NCBI RefSeq assembly: GCF_000367345.1
Contig: NZ_BARE01000002.1
Coordinates: 124,001-188,000, forward strand
Reading direction: 5' to 3'
Origin: Sphingobium xenophagum NBRC 107872
Lineage (GTDB): Bacteria; Pseudomonadota; Alphaproteobacteria; Sphingomonadales; Sphingomonadaceae
Length of the DNA: 64,000 nucleotides
Shown here: piece after piece, positions 1 through 7,267 of the stretch
How positions within the stretch are numbered: position 1 is the stretch's first letter
Layout of the letters: each line of letters starts with the position of its first letter
Position numbers and translations under genes: made by a program
Notes under the pieces: model-generated
Seen by the model: only the letters and a program-made list of their open reading frames with translations
The model's database searches: none
What the model was told of the DNA's origin: nothing

Positions 1-1
1 C

Positions 2-274
2 GTCAAGGCGCTGGCGGCGGCGGCGGGGATAGCGCCCGAACGGGTCAGCCCGCATGTGCTGCGTCACGCCTTTGCCACCCATTTGCTGGAGGGCGGGGCG
101 GATTTGCGCGCGCTTCAGTCGATGCTGGGCCATGCGGACATCGGCACCACGCAAATCTACACCCATGTGGACAGCCGCCGCCTCGTCGAACTGGTCAATA
201 GCCGCCACCCATTGGGGCAGATGGTGCCGAAAATGCCACAGCCGCGCGTTGACGACGACGCTTCATCGCCCTAA
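2..274 (+). CDS. xerD: Tyrosine site-specific recombinase XerD/XerC, C-terminal part
   Basis: The gene enters from the left edge, so only its last 90 codons are seen. They carry the C-terminal catalytic signature of tyrosine recombinases: [12 protein letters not shown] (the HxxR box), [15 protein letters not shown] (the second His and the nucleophilic Tyr). Xer recombinases resolve chromosome dimers at dif during division. The reading frame is open from base 2 without a start codon. It stops 11 bases before accA on the same strand, so the two are probably co-transcribed. The fragment does not separate XerC from XerD; the symbol rests on the common xerD-accA neighbourhood in this group and is an inference. 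Confidence 0.85.
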   Translation, partial: VKALAAAAGIAPERVSPHVLRHAFATHLLEGGADLRALQSMLGHADIGTTQIYTHVDSRRLVELVNSRHPLGQMVPKMPQPRVDDDASSP

Positions 275-285
275 CGCCATGCGCC

Positions 286-1230
286 ATGGTCAGCTTTCTG
301 GAATTTGAAAAGCCCGTTGCCGAACTGGAAGCGCGCATCGTCGAACTGCGCGCCACTGCCAGCGTCGGCGACATCAATATCGACGGCGAGATCGCGACGC
401 TGGAGCAGCGCGCGGCGAAGATGCTGGCCGATACCTATGCCAAATTGACGCCCTGGCAAAAGACGCAGGTGGCGCGTCATCCCGAACGTCCGCATTTCAA
501 GGATTATGTTGCGGGCATGTTCGACAATTTCCTGCCGCTGGCGGGCGACCGCGCCTTTGCCGACGATCAGGCGATACTGGGCGGCTTTGCCACGCTGGGC
601 GAGCGGCGGGTGATGGTGATCGGCCATGAGAAGGGCGACGATACCGCCAGCCGGGTGCGGCACAATTTCGGCATGGCCAAGCCCGAAGGCTATCGCAAGG
701 CGATCCGCCTGATGGAACTGGCGGATCGGTTCGGCCTGCCGGTGGTGACGCTGGTGGATACGTCGGGCGCTTTCCCCGGCGTGCAGGCGGAAGAGCGTGG
801 GCAGGCCGAAGCGATTGCGCGGTCGACCGAGGCGTGCCTGAAGCTGGGCGTGCCAATGGTGTCGGCCGTGGTGGGCGAAGGCGGTTCTGGCGGTGCGATC
901 GCGCTGGCGGCGGCCAATCGCGTGCTGATGTTCGAACATGCCGTCTATTCCGTGATTTCCCCCGAAGGCTGCGCGTCGATCCTGTGGCGCACCGCCGACA
1001 AGGCGAGCGACGCGGCCACGGCGATGCAGGTGACGGCGCAGCATCTGAAAAATCTGGGCGTGATCGACACGATCGTGCCCGAACCGGTGGGCGGGGCGCA
1101 TCGCGATCCGGTCGAGGCGATTGCCAGCCTGGGCGCGGCGATCGAGGCGGAACTGGCGGCGCTCGACGGGATGGATGCGTTGGCGCTGCGCACCGACAGG
1201 GCGGACAAATTTCTCGCCATCGGCGCTTGA
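286..1230 (+). CDS. accA: Acetyl-CoA carboxylase carboxyltransferase subunit alpha
   Basis: AccA pairs with AccD to move a carboxyl group from carboxybiotin to acetyl-CoA, giving malonyl-CoA for fatty acid synthesis in the cytoplasm. At 314 residues it has the usual family length. It shows the crotonase-fold segments expected of Acc[18 protein letters not shown] near residue 120, [19 protein letters not shown] near 155, [12 protein letters not shown] near 200 and [15 protein letters not shown] near 225. The start at ATG 286 gives the normal N terminus ([14 protein letters not shown]). It follows xerD by 11 bases. No accD is in the window. The identification is secure. Confidence 0.97.
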   Translation: MVSFLEFEKPVAELEARIVELRATASVGDINIDGEIATLEQRAAKMLADTYAKLTPWQKTQVARHPERPHFKDYVAGMFDNFLPLAGDRAFADDQAILGGFATLGERRVMVIGHEKGDDTASRVRHNFGMAKPEGYRKAIRLMELADRFGLPVVTLVDTSGAFPGVQAEERGQAEAIARSTEACLKLGVPMVSAVVGEGGSGGAIALAAANRVLMFEHAVYSVISPEGCASILWRTADKASDAATAMQVTAQHLKNLGVIDTIVPEPVGGAHRDPVEAIASLGAAIEAELAALDGMDALALRTDRADKFLAIGA

Positions 1231-1244
1231 ACGACGCTTGACGG

Positions 1245-1270
1245 GGAACGCTCCGGCCTTTCTTCTCGTT
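1245..1270 (+). promoter_or_regulatory. EcfG (general stress sigma factor) promoter of the M48 protease gene
   Basis: GGAAC at 1245-1249 and CGTT at 1267-1270 are separated by exactly 17 bases. This matches the alphaproteobacterial EcfG consensus GGAAC-N16/17-CGTT. The site lies 31 bases before the ATG at 1302, so a transcript would start near 1277 with a short leader carrying the GGAGG ribosome site at 1287-1291. The sequence match is direct; use by EcfG is inferred, supported by ecfG at 62755. Confidence 0.75.
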
Positions 1271-1301
1271 ACGATGCGGTAATTGAGGAGGAATTCAGGG
1301 G

Positions 1302-2780
1302 ATGAACTGGAAGTTGTCTCTGGCATGCGTCGGAGTGGGCATGGCCGCGCTGGCGGCTGCGCCTGCCGTCGTGGGCCAGCAGCGTGCCATACGCACCACG
1401 TCGTCGATCAGCGCGCAGGACAAGGCGAGCGGGGCCAAGCAGCATCCTGAACTGCTCAAGGAATTTGGCGGCGCCTATGCAGGGCCTCAGGCGCGCTATG
1501 TCGAGAGCGTGGGGCGTCGCATCGCGGTGCAATCCGGCCTGTCCAACGCGCAGAGCGATTTTACCGTCACGCTGCTCAATTCGCCGGTCAACAACGCCTT
1601 CGCGATTCCGGGCGGCTATGTCTATGTCACGCGCCAGTTGATGGCGCTGATGAATGATGAGGCGGAACTGGCCGGGGTGTTGGGGCATGAAGTCGGCCAT
1701 GTCGCGGCCCGCCATGGCCAGCGGCGGCAACAGGCGGCGCAGCGCAATGCGATCGGCGGCGCCTTGCTGGGCGTTCTGACTGGTGCGTTGCTGGGCGATT
1801 CGGGCTTTGCCGGGCTGATTCAGAAAGGGATCGGCACGGGCAGCCAGTTGCTGACGCTGCGATTTTCACGCACGCAGGAATATGAGGCCGACGATCTGGG
1901 CATTCGTTACCTGGCATCGGGCGGCTATGATCCGCGCGCTTTATCGGGGATGCTGGCGTCACTGGCGGCGCAGAGCAATCTGGATGCGCGGGTTACGGGC
2001 AGTGCGCGGACCATGCCGGAATGGGCCAGCACCCATCCCGACCCCGCATCGCGCGTCGCGCGCGCGTCCAAGGGCGCAGCGAGCAGCGGATCGAAGAGCG
2101 TGGTGCGCAACCGCGACGCCTTCCTCAATGCGCTTGACGGCCTGCTCTATGGCGACGATCCCCGGCAGGGCGTGATAGAGGGTAACCGCTTTCGCCATCC
2201 CGACCTCCGCCTGAGCTTCACCGCGCCGACCGGCTTTGGCATGGAAAATAGCGCCGACGCGGTTTCGGTGACGGGATCGGGTGGGCAGGCGCAATTTGGC
2301 GCGGCGCCCTATTCCGACAATCTGGCGGCCTATATCGACAATGTCTTCGCGAAACTGGGCGGCACCAATGGCAGCGTGCCGGAAGGTGAGGCGCGCCGCA
2401 CGACGATCAACGGTCTGCCCGCCGCGTGGCGCACCATGCGCGCCAACAGCCAGTCGGGCGCGGTCGATGCGACTGTTTTCGCTTATGATTTTGGCGATGG
2501 GAAGGCCTACCACTTTCTGTTGCTGACAGCGGCGGGACAGGGCATCGGCCCGTTCAACACCATGGTCCAGTCGGTTCAGCGCCTGTCACCGCAGGAAGCT
2601 GCTGCCATCAAGCCGCGCCGGGTCGATGTCTTGACGGTCAAGGCGGGCGATACTGTCCAGTCGCTCAGTCGGCGCATGGCCTATAGCGATTATCAGCTGG
2701 AGCGGTTTCTGACGATTAACGCGCTGACGGCGAATGCATCGCTGCGACCGGGGCAGCGCGTGAAGATCGTCACTTGGTAA
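1302..2780 (+). CDS. Secreted M48 family metalloprotease with C-terminal LysM-like domain
   Basis: This 492-residue protein starts with a signal peptide (MNWKLSLACVGVGMAALAAAPAVVG) and is probably exported to the periplasm. The zinc site HEVGH lies near residue 130 within LAGVLGHEVGHVAARHG, followed by the third-ligand region RTQEYEADDLGIRYLA near residue 195, both typical of M48 (Ste24/BepA-like) proteases. The last 50 residues (DVLTVKAGDTVQSLSRRMAY, then NALTANASLRPGQRVKIV) resemble a LysM peptidoglycan-binding domain. Such enzymes usually degrade misfolded outer-membrane proteins, so a role in envelope quality control is likely. An exact EcfG-type promoter precedes it, which suggests induction in the general stress response. 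Substrate unknown. Confidence 0.9.
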   Translation: MNWKLSLACVGVGMAALAAAPAVVGQQRAIRTTSSISAQDKASGAKQHPELLKEFGGAYAGPQARYVESVGRRIAVQSGLSNAQSDFTVTLLNSPVNNAFAIPGGYVYVTRQLMALMNDEAELAGVLGHEVGHVAARHGQRRQQAAQRNAIGGALLGVLTGALLGDSGFAGLIQKGIGTGSQLLTLRFSRTQEYEADDLGIRYLASGGYDPRALSGMLASLAAQSNLDARVTGSARTMPEWASTHPDPASRVARASKGAASSGSKSVVRNRDAFLNALDGLLYGDDPRQGVIEGNRFRHPDLRLSFTAPTGFGMENSADAVSVTGSGGQAQFGAAPYSDNLAAYIDNVFAKLGGTNGSVPEGEARRTTINGLPAAWRTMRANSQSGAVDATVFAYDFGDGKAYHFLLLTAAGQGIGPFNTMVQSVQRLSPQEAAAIKPRRVDVLTVKAGDTVQSLSRRMAYSDYQLERFLTINALTANASLRPGQRVKIVTW

Positions 2781-2793
2781 AGTCAAACGAAAA

Positions 2794-2821
2794 GGGGCGG
2801 CGAAGTTGCCTTCGCCACCCC
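2794..2821 (-). terminator. Rho-independent terminator of the first Flp pilin gene
   Basis: A 12-bp stem (2794-2805 paired with 2810-2821, one wobble pair) closes a 4-base loop. Read on the minus strand it is followed by TTTTCGTTT, so it should end the pilin transcript coming from 3005. It also lies just after the stop of the converging M48 gene and may serve both. Confidence 0.7.
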
Positions 2822-2843
2822 CTGTTTCGACAATGTGTCGGGC

Positions 2844-3005
2844 TTACTTCAGGTTGCCCGAAACGTTGTCGAACGTGTTGCTGAGCTTCGAGCCCAGGCT
2901 GGTCATCGCGCCAATGGCGGCGACGGCGATCAGAGCCGCGATCAGGCCGTATTCAATGGCGGTCGCGCCCTTTTCGTTCTTCAGCATCTTACGGATGAAC
3001 TGCAT
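2844..3005 (-). CDS. Flp/Fap type IVb pilin subunit, copy 1
   Basis: A 53-residue minus-strand frame reads MQFIRKMLKNEKG followed by ATAIEYGLIAALIAVAAIGA. This is the class IVb pilin arrangement: a short basic leader, prepilin peptidase cleavage after Gly13, the conserved Glu and Tyr of the ATAxEYGL motif, and a hydrophobic helix. Flp pilins are assembled by the Tad machinery for surface attachment. No tad/cpa assembly genes are near. GGAGA lies 6 bases before the ATG. A strong terminator follows the stop. A paralogue lies upstream at 3144-3329. Confidence 0.9.
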   Translation of the reverse strand: MQFIRKMLKNEKGATAIEYGLIAALIAVAAIGAMTSLGSKLSNTFDNVSGNLK

Positions 3006-3143
3006 GTGATGTCTCCTTGTCTTGAAACTGCGTTTAACTACCCGGCCGCCCCGCTCAAATTGATGTGGTCAGCAAGGAACGAATTAGAGAAGGTCAGTTG
3101 AAAAACAGTTAATGGGGATCAAGTGGCTGTCAGATATTGATGG

Positions 3144-3329
3144 TTAACGGGATGTTACTTCATGGGCCATGTTGTTCCACATGCCCGTCGTCTTGTTTGC
3201 GACGTTCGTCAGGGCAGTGATCATGGCGAGCACAACCATGGCGATGATCAGGCCATATTCGACCGCGGTCGCCCCACGTTCGCATCGTATGAGCCCCAAG
3301 CGGGCGATGATTTCGATGAACCCGCGCAT
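3144..3329 (-). CDS. Flp/Fap type IVb pilin subunit, copy 2
   Basis: This 61-residue protein has the leader MRGFIEIIARLGLIRCERG, a predicted cleavage site after Gly19, then ATAVEYGLIIAMVVLAMITA, the Flp pilin hydrophobic segment with its Glu and Tyr. It diverges strongly from the 53-residue copy that follows it, especially in the leader and the C-terminal end (NKTTGMWNNMAHEVTSR). The 138-base gap to copy 1 means the two may have separate promoters. The Tad export genes needed for assembly must be elsewhere in the genome. Confidence 0.85.
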   Translation of the reverse strand: MRGFIEIIARLGLIRCERGATAVEYGLIIAMVVLAMITALTNVANKTTGMWNNMAHEVTSR

Positions 3330-3410
3330 ATGGCTTCCAGTTCGCTACAGACAGTCCCGCATAGACCTGTAAAAGACGCGCGGTTAACAAAGCCCTTTCA
3401 TCGGACCTTT

Positions 3411-3818
3411 ATGGACAGTTTTTCGCCTTTATGGGTGGTCGCCGCCGCCTTGATCGACGCGGATGGCCGCGTTCTTGTGCAGCAAAGACCGCCTGGTCGG
3501 GCGATGGCAGGGCTATGGGAGTTTCCCGGCGGCAAGCTGGAACCCGGTGAAACGCCCGAAGCGGCGCTGATCCGCGAGTTGGAGGAGGAACTGGGTATCC
3601 GCACCCATGCCAGTTGCCTGGCGCCCGCAACCTTTGCGAGCGAGCCGCTGGGCGACAGGCATTTGCTGCTGCTGCTCTATGTCTGCCGGAAATGGGAAGG
3701 TGTGGCGCAGGCGCGCCATGCCACCGCGCTGCAATGGGTGCGCCCCGCGCAGATGTACGGTCTGGACATGCCGCCCGCCGATCTGCCGCTGATCGGGATA
3801 TTGGAGGCTTTACTGTAG
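3411..3818 (+). CDS. mutT: MutT-type Nudix hydrolase (8-oxo-dGTP diphosphatase)
   Basis: The 135-residue protein contains a perfect Nudix box, GGKLEPGETPEAALIRELEEELGI continued as GX5EX7REUXEEXGU, at about residues 38-61. The context (VVAAALIDADGRVLVQQRPPG before it, LLLLYVCRKWEG after it, and a downstream ALQWVRPAQM) is that of MutT, which hydrolyses oxidised dGTP in the nucleotide pool and prevents A:T to C:G mutation. The frame is open upstream to 3162, but ATG 3411 gives the normal family N terminus. It converges on bfr. Confidence 0.88.
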   Translation: MDSFSPLWVVAAALIDADGRVLVQQRPPGRAMAGLWEFPGGKLEPGETPEAALIRELEEELGIRTHASCLAPATFASEPLGDRHLLLLLYVCRKWEGVAQARHATALQWVRPAQMYGLDMPPADLPLIGILEALL

Positions 3819-3819
3819 G

Positions 3820-3842
3820 GGGAGGGGACGACGCCCCCTCCC
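3820..3842. terminator. GC-rich hairpin between convergent mutT and bfr
   Basis: GGGAGGGG (3820-3827) and CCCCTCCC (3835-3842) form an 8-bp stem with a 7-base loop just after the mutT stop and before the bfr stop. Neither side has a clear T run, so it is a weak terminator candidate for either strand. Confidence 0.35.
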
Positions 3843-3853
3843 GGCGACATATG

Positions 3854-4333
3854 TCAGCCCTCTGCCGGCTTGCTCTGTAGCTGGACATAATTCTGGATGC
3901 CCATGCGCTCGATCATTTCGAACTGGGTTTCCAGCGTGTCGATATGTTCTTCCTCGCTTTCGAGGATGTATTGGAACAGGTCGCGGGTCACATAGTCGCG
4001 AATCGATTCGCAATAGGCGATCCCATCCTTGAGCGGGGGCAGCGCCTCATATTCCAGCGCCAGGTCGGCCTTCAATATTTCCTCGACCGTTTCGCCGATC
4101 TTGAGGCGGCCAAGCAGCTGAAAATTGGGCAGGCCGTCGAGGAAGAGGATGCGCTCCGCCAGCTTGTCAGCGTGCTTCATCTCGTCGATCGATTCCTCAT
4201 ATTCAAACTTGGCGAGCTTTTCGACGCCCCAGTGATTGAGGATGCGATAGTGGAGGAAATATTGATTGATCGCGGTCAGCTCATTTTTGAGGACCTCGTT
4301 CAGATAGTCGATGACCTTCGGGTCGCCTTTCAT
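3854..4333 (-). CDS. bfr: Bacterioferritin
   Basis: Bacterioferritin is a 24-subunit iron-storage shell that oxidises and stores ferrous iron. The 159-residue protein matches the family over its full length. All ferroxidase-centre ligands are visible: Glu18, Glu51, His54, Glu94, Glu127 and His130. The haem ligand Met52 is also present (SIDEMKHAD). It lies 150 bases after the gene for its reductase partner, bfd, on the same strand, which fits the usual store-and-release pairing. No iron-box operator could be assigned in the 4334-4483 spacer. Confidence 0.97.
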   Translation of the reverse strand: MKGDPKVIDYLNEVLKNELTAINQYFLHYRILNHWGVEKLAKFEYEESIDEMKHADKLAERILFLDGLPNFQLLGRLKIGETVEEILKADLALEYEALPPLKDGIAYCESIRDYVTRDLFQYILESEEEHIDTLETQFEMIERMGIQNYVQLQSKPAEG

Positions 4334-4483
4334 GGCGGATACTCCGGCTTGGGGGGGATTACCGCCGGACTATAGGCGTCGGGTTCGTTGCTGTTAAGCC
4401 AAAAAACCTTGATATTCCGCCATTTTATCGTCCGCTATTGCGCCGGCTTCGCGATCGGCAAGTGCGGATGATTTGCAATGCTA

Positions 4484-4654
4484 TCAGGCCGAGGCGCGTT
4501 CCGCGGCGATGATCGTGCGGGCGAAGGGCACGCACTGGCCGCATTTGGGGCGGCGGCCAAAGCGGGCATAGGCGCTGCACGGCGTGTCGGCGCCATCGCG
4601 CACGGCTTCCTTCAAGTCCTTTTCACGAATGGCATTGCAAACACAGACGACCAT
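4484..4654 (-). CDS. bfd: Bacterioferritin-associated ferredoxin ([2Fe-2S])
   Basis: This 56-residue protein has the BFD-like [2Fe-2S] pattern: Cys4 and Cys6 in MVVCVCNAI and Cys38 and Cys41 in RPKCGQCVPFAR. Bfd docks on bacterioferritin and reduces its haem so that stored iron is released. The start at 4654 gives the standard N terminus; an AGGAGAGTG-like ribosome site precedes it. It is upstream of bfr in the same direction. A longer minus-strand frame covers it, but that frame has no family resemblance before this Met. Confidence 0.93.
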   Translation of the reverse strand: MVVCVCNAIREKDLKEAVRDGADTPCSAYARFGRRPKCGQCVPFARTIIAAERASA

Positions 4655-4713
4655 CGAAACACTCTCCTGATAGGGAGAGAGATAGCGCAGATGATAATAG
4701 GTCGCAATAGTAA

Positions 4714-5952
4714 TCAGCTGCTCTTGCGAATCTTTTGCGGTTGGCCGCGGATCAGGCTGCGCCAGAGCCATTCCGCCGGGCCAACGGCGAATCGCGACAG
4801 CCAAAGCGGCGACCAGAGCAGCATTAACGCCCAGGCGCCCAGCACGAAGGGCAGGAGCAGGGCGGGGCGGACATGGCCGAACAAGCCCAGCCCCCAGCCA
4901 TAGAAGAGCGATGTCATGAGCAGGGTGGACCCCAGATAGTTGCTGAGCGTCATTCGCCCGGTGGCAGCCAGGCGGGCGACCAGCGGGTGATCGCGATAAC
5001 GGGCAAGCAGCCACAGGATGAGCGCGGCCCAGCCCACGGCAAGCGGTATGCGGAAGGGGAAGGACCAGAGCAGGACGGTGCCGAAAGCAGGTAGCGGAGC
5101 GAAGCCACTGGCGATGATCCAGATGGCAAGGCCGATCATCGGCGGCAGGCCGATGAGGAAGCAATGGCGCGCGGTGCGCCAATATTGATCGGCCGGCCAG
5201 CGGCCCGTGAGAAAGCCGCCCTTGAGCATCGCCATGCCCAGCAGCATGAAGCCCAGCACGTCCAGAGCGGTGAACATGAAACCCCAGAACCATTCGCCGG
5301 GGAAAGAAGCGAGCTTGTGCGACAGGATCGTACCAAAGCCGCTGCGATAGGTGGCGATGTCCGCGCGGACGCCGGGGCTGGCCGGGTCCGCCAGCGATGC
5401 CATGAAGGTCGCGAAGCCGTTGCGCGTGGCCGTTCCCGCGCCGGGCAAGGCGGCGGCATGACCCCAGGCATAGAGAGTGGCGAGAAAGGCGGCGCAGATC
5501 AGGAAGTGAAAAAGGAAGATCAGGAAAGCGCTTTTGACGAGCGCCATGGGTTCCTGTCGCACGAAGCCGAGCGCCACCAGACTGACGACCGCATAGATCG
5601 CCAATATGTCCCCCCACCAGAGCAGCAGATAATGGGCCATGCCTATAACGAATAGCCAGCCTGCGCGGATCATCTGGCTGCGGCGGCCATCACCCCCGGC
5701 CATTTCCTCCCGGTCGATCAGCAACAGCATCGACGCGCCGAACAGCATGGCGAACAGCGCGCGCATCTTGCCGTCGAACAGAATCAGGCTGCTCATCCAG
5801 AAAGCGATGTCACCAATGCGGAGCGGCCCCGATGCCGCCGGGTTGAAATAGGCGGATTGGGGCTGGGCGAAGGCCGTGATGTTCATCCACAGGATGCCCA
5901 TCACCGCGCAACCGCGCAGCACGTCCATGGCGGGGATACGGGGGGATGTCAT
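4714..5952 (-). CDS. DUF418 (YeiB-like) polytopic membrane protein
   Basis: The 412-residue protein begins IPAMDVLRGCAVMGILWMNI, the conserved N-terminal motif of the DUF418/YeiB family, and has about eight to ten hydrophobic segments. The C-terminal DUF418 domain carries GRMTLSNYLGSTLLMTSL near residue 310 and GPAEWLWRSL near the end, both typical. These inner-membrane proteins have no settled function; relatedness to acyltransferase-3 membrane proteins is known for the fold. The start is ATG 5952, although the frame stays open far upstream; the divergent bioC begins 57 bases away. Confidence 0.88.
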   Translation of the reverse strand: MTSPRIPAMDVLRGCAVMGILWMNITAFAQPQSAYFNPAASGPLRIGDIAFWMSSLILFDGKMRALFAMLFGASMLLLIDREEMAGGDGRRSQMIRAGWLFVIGMAHYLLLWWGDILAIYAVVSLVALGFVRQEPMALVKSAFLIFLFHFLICAAFLATLYAWGHAAALPGAGTATRNGFATFMASLADPASPGVRADIATYRSGFGTILSHKLASFPGEWFWGFMFTALDVLGFMLLGMAMLKGGFLTGRWPADQYWRTARHCFLIGLPPMIGLAIWIIASGFAPLPAFGTVLLWSFPFRIPLAVGWAALILWLLARYRDHPLVARLAATGRMTLSNYLGSTLLMTSLFYGWGLGLFGHVRPALLLPFVLGAWALMLLWSPLWLSRFAVGPAEWLWRSLIRGQPQKIRKSS

Positions 5953-6009
5953 GACGCTTCCTTGAAGGGGACTGGTCAGCGGCGCAAGCCTCTGCCAAGG
6001 CGCGTAGCC

Positions 6010-6792
6010 ATGATTGATGGCTCCAGGCAATGGCGCAAGCAACGGATCAGCGACGCCTTCGGCGCGGCGGCGGCGCATTATGATGACCATGCCGGGCCGC
6101 AGCGGCTGGCGGCGGCGCTGGTGGCGGACATTGCCCAGCGGCAAAAGCCCGATGGGGTCACGCGGATATTGGAGATTGGTTGCGGCACCGGATTCCTCAC
6201 GCGCGACATACAGGCGCGCTGGCCGGGCGCAGAGATGGTCGTGACCGACCTGTCGCCAGGGATGCTGGAACAGGCCGCGTCCGCTGGCCATGTCGCGGGG
6301 CGGTTCCTGACGATGGACGGGGAAGCGCCGATCTTCGACGGGCCGTGGTTCGACCTGATCGTGTCCAGCCTGGCGTTCCAATGGTTCGATGATCTGGCGA
6401 GCGGCATTGCGCGACTGGCGGAGCTGTTGCGGCCGGGCGGGAGCCTGATTTTCTCGACCATGGGGCAGGGCAGCTTTGCCCGCTGGCGGGCCGCGCACGC
6501 GCGCTGCGGGCTGGTGGCTGGCGTGCCGGATTATCCGACGCTGGACGATTTGCGCGCGATGCTGGCGGGGTTTGGCGACGCCTTCGCCTTTGACGAGGAG
6601 TATGCGCTGAATTGCGGCGGCGCGCGGGGGCTGATCGCCCATTTACGCGGGATTGGCGCGGTGGTTCCGGGCGAAGGGCGCGCGCCGCTATCGCCGGGCG
6701 ATTTGCGGCGGGTGATGGCCGCATTCGAGGCTGAAGGCAGCAATGATAGCTATCAGATTCTGTTCGGACGGGTGACGCGAGGCGTGGCGTGA
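6010..6792 (+). CDS. bioC: Malonyl-ACP O-methyltransferase BioC
   Basis: BioC methylates the free carboxyl of malonyl-ACP so that it can prime pimeloyl synthesis for biotin. The 260-residue protein shows the BioC N terminus (KQRISDAFGAAAAHYDDHA), SAM-binding motif I (ILEIGCGTGFLTRDI, near residue 52), LAFQWFDDL near 125, and the diagnostic C-terminal part AHLRGIGAVVPGEGR near 215 with SYQILFGRVTR at the end. These last parts separate BioC from generic SAM methyltransferases. No other bio gene is in the window. It is divergent from the DUF418 gene. Confidence 0.88.
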   Translation: MIDGSRQWRKQRISDAFGAAAAHYDDHAGPQRLAAALVADIAQRQKPDGVTRILEIGCGTGFLTRDIQARWPGAEMVVTDLSPGMLEQAASAGHVAGRFLTMDGEAPIFDGPWFDLIVSSLAFQWFDDLASGIARLAELLRPGGSLIFSTMGQGSFARWRAAHARCGLVAGVPDYPTLDDLRAMLAGFGDAFAFDEEYALNCGGARGLIAHLRGIGAVVPGEGRAPLSPGDLRRVMAAFEAEGSNDSYQILFGRVTRGVA

Positions 6793-7100
6793 TCCGGCAG
6801 GCGTTCAAAACCCAATCCGATAGCGAGATCGTCCCAGTGCGGGGTCAATTCCTCAATCATGCTGATTTTCCAGGCGCGGTTCCATTTTTTCAAGCGTTTC
6901 TCGCGGAGGATAGCTTCATCCATCGTGCCGTGCTGCTCGAATCACATGAGGCGGTTTACGCCGTAGTCACGGGTGAAGCCGGGGACTGCACTGGTGCGAT
7001 GCTGGTGGAGGCGGGCGATGAGGTCTGATGTAACGCCGATATAGAGGGTGCCGTTGCGTTGGCTGGCTAGGATATACACGCAAGGCTGGCGGATTCGCAT
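6753..7100 (-). pseudogene. GIY-YIG nuclease-like gene with internal stop
   Basis: From ATG 7100 the minus strand reads MRIRQPCVYILASQRNGTLYIGVTS... with the GIY-YIG core (YIL, then LYIGVTSDLIARLHQHR) of the small UPF0213/YhbQ-like nuclease family. At 6942-6944 the frame hits TGA, where related proteins have Trp (RLVWFE is expected, LM-stop-FE is found). After it the same frame continues with good family sequence (FEQHGTMDEAILREKRLKKW, then WKISMIEEL) until TGA at 6753-6755, inside the 3' end of bioC. A single TGG to TGA change explains the break. The N-terminal half alone (52 residues) could still be made. Confidence 0.75.
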
Positions 7101-7120
7101 GGCGTGGTTTTAACAATAGC

Positions 7121-7255
7121 CGTCGTTCCCACGGAAGTGGGAACCCATGTTGCACCGAACGGTAGGCGCGGGGGTACGCTACGGGCGGGCGCGTTGCGCC
7201 CCGATTGTATCAAGGTGCGTGACGGGCGTTGGGTCCCCGCGTCCGCGGGGACGAC
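7121..7255. repeat. REP-like doublet, family A
   Basis: Two palindromes face each other across about 88 bases: GTTCCCAC(N4)GTGGGAAC at 7125-7144 and GTCCCCGC(N4)GCGGGGAC at 7233-7252. Each has CGTC on its outer side, so the unit is CGTC-palindrome-CCCA in inverted orientation. Similar units occur at 12759, 22814 and 46492. The doublet fills the gap between the broken GIY-YIG gene and the purL stop. Confidence 0.7.
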
Positions 7256-7267
7256 GGGGGTTTGGGA

